Below, one piece after another: positions 13,664 to 18,665 of a stretch of DNA of 18,665 bases. Within the stretch, counting starts at the first letter, position 1. Every line of letters begins with the position of its first letter. A program made the translations under genes and the position numbers. Under the pieces are notes generated by a model that was not told the DNA's origin, did no database searches, and worked only from the letters and a program-made list of their open reading frames with translations. The DNA is from Desulfobacterales bacterium (GTDB lineage: Bacteria > Desulfobacterota > Desulfobacteria > Desulfobacterales > C00003106). Location of the stretch: assembly GCA_030594505.1 (NCBI GenBank), contig JAUVFC010000005.1, positions 1 through 18,665 on the forward strand, in the 5' to 3' direction.

Positions 13664-14830
13664 ATGACATCGAACGTTGTTACCATAGATCTTTCAGCGC
13701 TTCGGCATAATTTTAAAAAGATTAAGGAATTGGCAGAGCCTTCAGTTCGCATCCTGTGTGTCATTAAGTCCGATGCGTACGGGCATGGTATGCTCCCTGT
13801 CGCAAGGGGTTTGGAATCAATGGGAGCGGACTATTTCGGGGTATTTGAAGCCGAGGAAGGGGTGCGCCTGAGAGATGCCGGTATTCGCACGCCTACCCTT
13901 GTTTTCAAGGGGATCGGAGCGGACGAAATTCCCGCAGTGGTAGAATACGACCTTACGCCGGGAGTATTTGATCTAAGTATAACAGAACAGGTGTCCGACT
14001 ATGCTTTGCGGCACGGCAAGGTTGTCCCGATTCACATTAAGGTAGACACCGGTATGGGCCGGATCGGTGTCCCATGGGAGGAAGCGCCGGATTTTATAAA
14101 GAGGCTCCTTCATATGAAAGGGGTTACGCCTGCCGGTATATTTTCTCATTTTTCTGTTGCTGATGAGCCCGGGCATCATTTTACCGATGTGCAGATGGAG
14201 CGATTTCAAAGGGTGGTCGCAACGGCTCATGATCTTGGCATAAAAAACCCTTTAATCCATATTGCAAACAGCGGTGCGATCTTGAATCAAACAGGGTTTG
14301 AAGGTCATATTGTTAGACCGGGGATTATGCTGTACGGCTCTCCTCCCTCCCGCATGTGTCCGCATAGAGGAGAGTTAGAACCTGTTATGAGCTTTAGATC
14401 TCAGGTTGTTCAGGTAAAAACAGTCTCTCCCGGGACTTCCATTAGTTACGGACGAACCTATATAGCGGAATCTCAACGCGTAATTGCCACCGTCCCCGTT
14501 GGATATGATGACGGATACAGTCGCCTCCTTTCCAACAAAGGGACGGTCCTGATTCGTGGAAAACGCGCACCAATAGTTGGAACGGTTTGTATGAATTTGA
14601 CCATGGTCGATGTAACCGATATAGATTGTGTCTCCTCTGGAGATGAGGTGATCCTTTTGGGGAAACAGGGAAAAGACCGAATCACTGCCGAAGAGATCGC
14701 AGAACAGATTGGAACTATCAGCTACGAGGTCTATTGCAGTATTGGTAAGAGTAACAAGAGGGTGTATGTGGGAGGGGATGGAGGTCAGAGGGCAGAAGTC
14801 AGAGGGCAGAGGTCAGAGGTTAGAGGATAG
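13664..14830 (+). CDS. alr: Alanine racemase
   Basis: A 388-residue PLP-dependent enzyme making D-alanine for peptidoglycan. The PLP lysine is K35 in CVIKSDAYGHG, and the opposing catalytic tyrosine is Y262 in SISYGRTY. Other family motifs are HIKVDTGMGRIGV (124-136), the HFSVAD segment, IVRPGIMLYG and VPVGYDDGYSR (278-287). In-frame stop TGA at 13658-13660 fixes ATG 13664 as the first possible start; GGAGGGG lies rather far upstream. The last 17 or so residues (rich in G, Q, R, E, V) are encoded by a heptanucleotide repeat array and lie beyond the normal end of the fold. dacB follows 3 bp later, joining D-Ala production with D-Ala removal in one transcript. Confidence 0.96.
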   Translation: MTSNVVTIDLSALRHNFKKIKELAEPSVRILCVIKSDAYGHGMLPVARGLESMGADYFGVFEAEEGVRLRDAGIRTPTLVFKGIGADEIPAVVEYDLTPGVFDLSITEQVSDYALRHGKVVPIHIKVDTGMGRIGVPWEEAPDFIKRLLHMKGVTPAGIFSHFSVADEPGHHFTDVQMERFQRVVATAHDLGIKNPLIHIANSGAILNQTGFEGHIVRPGIMLYGSPPSRMCPHRGELEPVMSFRSQVVQVKTVSPGTSISYGRTYIAESQRVIATVPVGYDDGYSRLLSNKGTVLIRGKRAPIVGTVCMNLTMVDVTDIDCVSSGDEVILLGKQGKDRITAEEIAEQIGTISYEVYCSIGKSNKRVYVGGDGGQRAEVRGQRSEVRG

Positions 14831-14839
14831 GGGATGGAG
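14784..14839 (+). repeat. Heptanucleotide array (GTCAGAG/GGCAGAG-type), eight units across the alr-dacB junction
   Basis: Units GTCAGAG, GGCAGAA, GTCAGAG, GGCAGAG, GTCAGAG, GTTAGAG, GATAGGG, GATGGAG run without a break. They encode the C-terminal tail of Alr, its TAG stop codon (14828-14830), the GGGG before dacB, and the dacB ATG (14834). A second short run AGAGAAC, AGAAAAC, AGAGAAC follows at 14864-14884 inside dacB. Confidence 0.85.
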
Positions 14840-16096
14840 AACAAAAACCGGCAACGAGCAACCAGAGAACAGAAAACAGAGAACAGCATCTGGTCCGCCC
14901 GAAAAGCGCTAAGTTCTTTTATCATACTTATCTGTTTTGTCTTTTTGCCATCCCTGTCATCCGGTACAACAGCACAACCGATTTTGGATCTTGTCAAAGA
15001 GAATGACTCTATTCTGGTGGCAGATCATACCGGTCGTATACTCCTTGCGAAAAATGATGTCGTCAAACAGATACCTGCGTCAACGTTAAAAATCCTCACC
15101 GTACTTGCTGCATTTCATTTTCTCGGGGAAGACTACAGATTCACTACGGAGTTCTATACTGACGACAAGGGCGCCTTGAAGGTGAAAGGATATGGCGATC
15201 CACTCTTGACTTCCGAGGTTCTACAGGAAATCGCATCGCTGTTAGCTAAGAAGATCACACGGTATAACAGGCTCATAGTAGACAATTCTTATTTTTCTAA
15301 CAAGATTGCAGTCCCGGGGGTCGTGTATTCGACCAATCCGTATGATGCCCCGCTGAGCGCACTTTCCGCAAATTTTAATTCAGTCTTTTTCAAGCGAAAT
15401 AACAGAGGCCGGATCGTTTCCGCGGAGCCCCAGACGCCTATGGTCCCCTATGCCGTTGAAAAAATAGAAAAAATGACTAACGATGATAGAATTTCCCCGT
15501 TTAAAAACGCATACGAAGCAACACTTTATGCAGGTCATCTTACCTCATACTTTCTCAGAGAAAACGGGGTTACGTGTGCAGGCGCTGTTCAACTTGGAAC
15601 TGTCCTCCCCGAGGATAAACTTTTATACACCTATACTTCACAGTTTACGCTAAGGGATATAGCAGAAAGGTTATTCCAATTTTCCAACAATTTTATCGCA
15701 AATCAGGTTATAGTCGCCCTCGGCGCAAAGGCCTATGGACCACCAGGCACCCTGGGCAAGGGAACTCGAGCAGTTTTGGATTACGCGCAAAAGATTCTCG
15801 GTTTATCCGGTATCCGATTTGTGGAGGGTTCCGGGATTTCGAGACAAAACAGACTTTCGGCTCGAGATATGCTTATAATCCTCAAAAAATTCGAACCACA
15901 TCGAAGAGTTCTGACTAACAAGGGTGATATCTATTACAAAACAGGCACCCTGCATGGGGTCAAGACAAGGGCCGGATACATAGAAACAAGAGATGGCCCC
16001 TTGTATTTTGTCCTGTTTTTGAATACCCTTAGAGAAGACGCTGACAAACTAATAAACCTGATTGTTCGCACATATGGAAGCGCCGGCGGGCATTGA
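14834..16096 (+). CDS. dacB: D-alanyl-D-alanine carboxypeptidase/endopeptidase (PBP4 family, S13)
   Basis: 420 residues. A hydrophobic segment (about 25-43, ALSSFIILICFVFLPSLSS) acts as a signal sequence or anchor, so the enzyme works in the periplasm, trimming peptidoglycan peptides. The penicillin-binding triad is complete: SxxK as S83-T-L-K86, SxN as S284-N-N286, and KTG at 369-371. It is somewhat shorter than the usual 450-490 residue PBP4, implying a reduced insert between the first two motifs. ATG 14834 comes 3 bp after the alr stop, but codons 1-18 are repeat-encoded (arginine, glutamine and glutamate rich), so translation could begin further downstream. No other ATG occurs before the hydrophobic segment, however. 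Functionally paired with alr. Confidence 0.9.
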   Translation: MENKNRQRATREQKTENSIWSARKALSSFIILICFVFLPSLSSGTTAQPILDLVKENDSILVADHTGRILLAKNDVVKQIPASTLKILTVLAAFHFLGEDYRFTTEFYTDDKGALKVKGYGDPLLTSEVLQEIASLLAKKITRYNRLIVDNSYFSNKIAVPGVVYSTNPYDAPLSALSANFNSVFFKRNNRGRIVSAEPQTPMVPYAVEKIEKMTNDDRISPFKNAYEATLYAGHLTSYFLRENGVTCAGAVQLGTVLPEDKLLYTYTSQFTLRDIAERLFQFSNNFIANQVIVALGAKAYGPPGTLGKGTRAVLDYAQKILGLSGIRFVEGSGISRQNRLSARDMLIILKKFEPHRRVLTNKGDIYYKTGTLHGVKTRAGYIETRDGPLYFVLFLNTLREDADKLINLIVRTYGSAGGH

Positions 16097-16120
16097 TTTT
16101 TTTATTGCAGAGAGAATTAT

Positions 16121-16198
16121 GATGATCTCGTAAAAAGTCCATTTTGTTCACTTCCTGAGCATTTTGGGCGTTCACAAAAAACTTTTTACGAAACCATC
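16121..16198. mobile_element. Short family A palindromic element with 6-bp duplication
   Basis: The left end GATGATCTCGTAAAAAGTCC and the right end ACTTTTTACGAAACCATC are imperfect inverted repeats. The left part continues ATTTTGTTCACTTC.TGAGCATTTTGGGC exactly as the right half of the 189-bp element does in reverse complement, so this 78-bp copy has lost the centre. AATTAT occurs on both sides (16115-16120 and 16199-16204), consistent with an independent insertion. Confidence 0.7.
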
Positions 16199-16205
16199 AA
16201 TTATA

Positions 16206-16246
16206 TCCGCAGATTTTTTGTCTGTGTCACCTGCGTAATCTGCGGA
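16206..16246. repeat. CCGCAGATT-type inverted repeat (family D)
   Basis: TCCGCAGATT and AATCTGCGGA form a perfect 10-bp stem with a 21-base spacer of related sequence (CTGCGTAATC). It directly follows the family A element upstream of the HTH/PAS gene. No T-run, so not a clear terminator for dacB. Confidence 0.6.
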
Positions 16247-16300
16247 TTGATTAAGCTTTGTTCTTCAGAACTTTTTCTATCCAAAAGGGGGCAAGAGGCA

Positions 16301-17026
16301 ATGGAAAAGCTCTTTTCAACTACGGAATTTGCAAAAATTTGCCAGATTAGCCGATTCACCGCATCCAAATGGGTGAAAGAAGGGAAGATCAAAGGGACTT
16401 CATTAGGGAGAAACTATAAAATTCCGATAGAAGAAGTTTTACGATTTTTCAAAGAATATAATTTCCCTATACCCGAGGAACTAAAAGCAGGAGACAAAGA
16501 TCGCGACCGTCCTGAAATCTGCTGCTGGGAATATTACTCGAGAGAAAAGAGTTCATCCCCCCACCAATGTGATGCCTGTCTCATCAAGCAGGCAAGCATA
16601 CGTAATTGTTATATTATGAGAATTGATGATTATCAGGAAAAAATTAAATGCATGGTTGAGTGCTCTAAGTGCAACTATTTTTTAGAAAAGTTTGCCAATT
16701 ACTTTGCGATCGTGACGGCATTTGATGAACCGGCTGTTGTCTGCGGCGATGGGACTATCCTTGCTGCAAACCGGAGTTTTTTGAGAATCTGTGAGGTGAC
16801 AACCGACGCCGACGTGATCGGTCAAGACTTCCTTGATTTTCTAGCTGATTCTTCCAAAGCGGATTTCTTTGCTTACAGGGCTAAGGTAAAAGAGAATAAT
16901 CCCTTGCGGCCGGGAGAGGTTAATGTCACTTTTATTGACGCGAAATGGAACCGAACAGATGTTCGTTTGTCGTGCAAGCGATTGAAAAATATACCGAATA
17001 CTTTCTTAATCTTCTTTAAAGTGTAA
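16301..17026 (+). CDS. HTH / cysteine-rich / PAS regulatory protein
   Basis: 241 residues from the ATG at 16301, which has GAGG immediately upstream; the frame opens earlier at 16247 but those residues are repeat-derived. Residues 6-50 are an excisionase/MerR-type helix-turn-helix (FSTTEFAKICQISRFTASKW, GRNYKIPIEEVLRFF). Residues 74-124 carry eight cysteines (C74, C75, C90, C93, C103, C117, C121, C124) in a CCW / CxxC / NCY / C-x3-CxxC arrangement resembling the two-CW cysteine-rich domain of deltaproteobacterial sensors, probably a metal or Fe-S site. Residues about 135-241 look like a PAS domain (IVTAFDEPAVVCGDGTILAAN, GQDFLDFL). The combination suggests a one-component redox or metal-responsive DNA-binding regulator; ligand and targets are unknown. 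Its end overlaps convergent ftsY by 11 bp. Confidence 0.8.
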   Translation: MEKLFSTTEFAKICQISRFTASKWVKEGKIKGTSLGRNYKIPIEEVLRFFKEYNFPIPEELKAGDKDRDRPEICCWEYYSREKSSSPHQCDACLIKQASIRNCYIMRIDDYQEKIKCMVECSKCNYFLEKFANYFAIVTAFDEPAVVCGDGTILAANRSFLRICEVTTDADVIGQDFLDFLADSSKADFFAYRAKVKENNPLRPGEVNVTFIDAKWNRTDVRLSCKRLKNIPNTFLIFFKV

Positions 17027-18065
17027 ATAGTGCGTCAACAAACTCTCTTGCGTCAAAATCCTGAAGGTCTTCTATCTGTTCCCCGATTCCGATATACTGC
17101 AGAGGTATCTTTAGCTCGTTACAGATTCCTGCCGCGATCCCTCCCTTGGCAGTGCCGTCGAGTTTTGTCAAGACAATCCCTGTGATGTTAATCGCTTCGT
17201 GAAATACCCGCGCCTGTGAGATGGCGTTTTGCCCGGTGGTGGCATCGAGCACCAGCAGGACTTCATGGGGGGCGCCAGAGCATTTCCGGCTGCTCACTCT
17301 ATGTACCTTTTGTAATTCTTTCATCAGGTTTACCTTGGTGTGCAATCTTCCGGCGGTATCGATGATCACTACATCAGTATTTCTTGCCTGAGCAGCCTGG
17401 ATTCCGTCAAAGACCACAGCAGATGGGTCTGAGCCTGGCTTTTGCCGGATTACATCCGCTCCCACCCGTTCTCCCCATATTTCGAGCTGTTCAATAGCGG
17501 CGGCGCGGAAGGTGTCGCCTGCGATGAGCAGGACGTCTTTGCCTTCTTTTTTATACCTGGCTGCAATTTTCCCGATAGTGGTGGTTTTGCCGACTCCGTT
17601 GACTCCCACGACCATAATGACATACGGTTTTTGATCAGCCATCCTGGGAGGTGGCGGCGGGGACTGAAGGAACCTCAGAATCTCTCCCGCAAGGAACTCT
17701 TTAAGTTGTTCAGGGTTGTTGAGAAGCTTTCGTGCTATCTTCTCCTGCACATTTTCAATTAACTCCATGGTAGTCCGGACACCTATGTCGGATGTGATAA
17801 GGATCTCTTCCAGTTCTTCCAGCAATTCGTCGTCAATCTCTTTTTTGCCGAAAAAGAGCCGATCCATCCGGCTTACAAATGTCTTTCGTGTCGTGGAGAG
17901 CCGGTCTTTTAACCGTTTAAAAAAACCTTGTTTGTTTTCGGGAGATTCCGGTTCAGAAGCCGCAACGGTTTTCTCGGACGGCTTAACCAGCGCTTCGGGC
18001 ATCGCGGACTTTAGCTCTTGCTCTGTTGTCTCTGTCTTCTTTTTCTTAAACCAGGTAAATGCCAT
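17016..18065 (-). CDS. ftsY: Signal recognition particle receptor FtsY
   Basis: 349 residues. FtsY docks SRP-ribosome complexes at the inner membrane for co-translational insertion. It has a short charged N-terminal A region (about 1-65), an N domain helical bundle (about 66-140), and an SRP GTPase NG domain. The P-loop is VGVNGVGKTTTIGK, followed by GDTFRAAAIEQL, DTAGRLHTKVNLM, LDATTGQNA, TKLDGTAKGG and the C-terminal GIGEQIEDLQDFDAREFVDALF. A run of prolines (LQSPPPPPRM) separates N and G domains. The ATG has only an A-rich purine stretch upstream. The stop codon lies inside the 3' end of the convergent HTH/PAS gene. Transcription follows parB in the same direction, separated by 369 bp. Confidence 0.97.
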   Translation of the reverse strand: MAFTWFKKKKTETTEQELKSAMPEALVKPSEKTVAASEPESPENKQGFFKRLKDRLSTTRKTFVSRMDRLFFGKKEIDDELLEELEEILITSDIGVRTTMELIENVQEKIARKLLNNPEQLKEFLAGEILRFLQSPPPPPRMADQKPYVIMVVGVNGVGKTTTIGKIAARYKKEGKDVLLIAGDTFRAAAIEQLEIWGERVGADVIRQKPGSDPSAVVFDGIQAAQARNTDVVIIDTAGRLHTKVNLMKELQKVHRVSSRKCSGAPHEVLLVLDATTGQNAISQARVFHEAINITGIVLTKLDGTAKGGIAAGICNELKIPLQYIGIGEQIEDLQDFDAREFVDALFTL

Positions 18066-18434
18066 TCTTTTTTCTCAAACCTATTTAGTGCTTTTTCTTC
18101 TTTGCAGTTCTTCGCAACTTTGGTGGAGTGCGTTTTAAAAAAGGTAACTAGAAAACATGAAGAATTATAAACAGGAACTAAACCACGAAGGACACGAAGA
18201 AGCACGAAGGCTAGAACAGGCACACCATTCAACTATATCAATATCAATTGGTTGTTGATGAATTTCAACGTCAAATATATAAAGAACAGATTTTAACGAA
18301 TGGTTTTATAATTCCTTCGCATTCTTCGTGCTCTTCGTGGTAAAAAAACATACCGATTTATTTACTTCAAGTAGTAATTATTTCCTTCTTTAATCCGCCC
18401 CTTTGGAGGTGAAAAACTATTCTTAGTTTCTTGA
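18066..18434. other. Gene-free 369-bp stretch between ftsY and parB
   Basis: No credible coding frame. It holds an inverted pair of family C repeats (18182-18210 and 18314-18341) around an AT-rich centre. The ftsY promoter should lie here; on the - strand TTGAAA with 17 bases to GATATT (about 18240-18268) is a weak candidate only. Confidence 0.5.
18182..18341. repeat. Inverted pair of CACGAAGGACACGAAG-type repeats (family C)
   Basis: The left arm 18182-18210 contains ACCACGAAGGACACGAAG then AAGCACGAAGG. The right arm 18314-18341 is CCTTCGCATTCTTCGTG followed by CTCTTCGTGGT, largely its reverse complement. About 100 bp of AT-rich sequence separates them. Confidence 0.7.
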
Positions 18435-18665
18435 TTACTGTTTCAGCTTTGCGATCAGCCGCTCCAGATCTTCATTGTTGTGATATTTAATCTCGAGGGT
18501 GCCGCGTTTTCCGCTATGGTTGATAGAGACTTTTGTGCCGAGGTGTCGTGTCAAGTCCTCCTCCAGAGCGTTAAAATAAATGTCATCCGATGTGGCGGAT
18601 TTCTTCTTTTTGGATTTTTTTGGAAGCGCTTTGAGTTTCTTTGCCAGATCTTCTGCTCCGCGGAC
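18435..18665 (-). CDS. parB: Chromosome-partitioning protein ParB, C-terminal part
   Basis: A 76-residue fragment in frame from the window edge to TAA at 18435-18437. It shows a lysine-rich linker (KALPKKSKKKKS) followed by the ParB C-terminal dimerisation domain: DDIYFNALEEDLTRHLGTKV, INHSGKRGTLEIKYHNNEDL, ERLIAKLKQ. This LEExLxxxLGTKVxIxxxxxxGxIxIxYxxxEdLxrLl pattern is typical of chromosomal ParB. The N-terminal CTPase/parS-binding part and probably parA lie beyond the right edge. parB is usually close to the replication origin, which would place this window in the origin-proximal region; that is inference. Confidence 0.9.
   Translation of the reverse strand, partial: VRGAEDLAKKLKALPKKSKKKKSATSDDIYFNALEEDLTRHLGTKVSINHSGKRGTLEIKYHNNEDLERLIAKLKQ

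Noticed and set aside
13492..13764. 90-codon - strand frame before and into alr
   Set aside because: Overlaps the alr start in antisense, lacks a ribosome binding site and shows no family features.

Overview
The window looks like chromosomal DNA from a Gram-negative anaerobe, most likely a sulfate-reducer-type deltaproteobacterium (Desulfobacterota, Desulfobacterales-like). This is inferred from the mix of genes: a periplasmic tetraheme cytochrome c, a hemE / radical-SAM / hemH group, a YedF-type TusA-DsrE fusion, a GatCAB amidotransferase, a CW-type cysteine-rich regulator, and intergenic spaces full of short palindromic and heptanucleotide repeats. No rRNA, tRNA, CRISPR array, phage gene or full insertion sequence was seen.

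Layout. On the + strand at the left are the end of a CoA-binding protein (2-400), a PP2C phosphatase (473-1321) overlapping a two-FHA protein (1309-2025), and yedF (2294-2890). From 3034 to 12881 everything is on the - strand. In transcription order this is argS, a SPOR-domain membrane protein, gatC, gatA and a cation diffusion facilitator; then a tetraheme cytochrome c; then a radical SAM/SPASM protein, hemE and hemH. The + strand resumes with a lone receiver-domain response regulator (about 13131-13466), alr (13664-14830), dacB (14834-16096) and an HTH / cysteine-rich / PAS regulator (about 16301-17026). That last gene overlaps the convergent ftsY (17016-18065) by 11 bp. The window ends in the C-terminus of ParB (- strand, 18435 to the edge).

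How the genes work together. argS and gatCA serve aminoacyl-tRNA supply (gatB is not here). alr and dacB serve peptidoglycan D-Ala metabolism. The PP2C and FHA proteins are a Ser/Thr phospho-signalling pair whose kinase lies outside the window. HemE and HemH sit with a radical SAM protein resembling AhbD. AhbD decarboxylates Fe-coproporphyrin III to heme, so the set suggests a mixed route to heme in which AhbD acts after a coproporphyrin ferrochelatase. The neighbouring cytochrome needs four hemes.

The most unusual part is the spaces between genes. Nearly every gap holds one of several repeat classes. (A) A MITE-like element has ends GATGAnYTCGTAAAAAGTC; one 189-bp copy is flanked by a 7-bp duplication and one 78-bp copy by a 6-bp duplication, and there are smaller remnants. 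(B) Two palindromic elements of about 140 bp lie inside the argS-gatA operon. Their outer arms differ in sequence between copies but stay complementary within each copy, and their terminal TAG is the stop codon of the preceding gene. (C) Inverted pairs of CACGAAGGACACGAAG-type repeats. (D) A CCGCAGATT hairpin. (E) Heptanucleotide arrays with a different unit at each locus, some running into coding sequence (alr C-terminus, dacB start, hemE C-terminus) or ending in a ribosome binding site (yedF). The best candidates for something not yet described are the co-varying palindromes, the heptamer arrays, the HTH/Cys/PAS regulator and the hybrid heme cluster.
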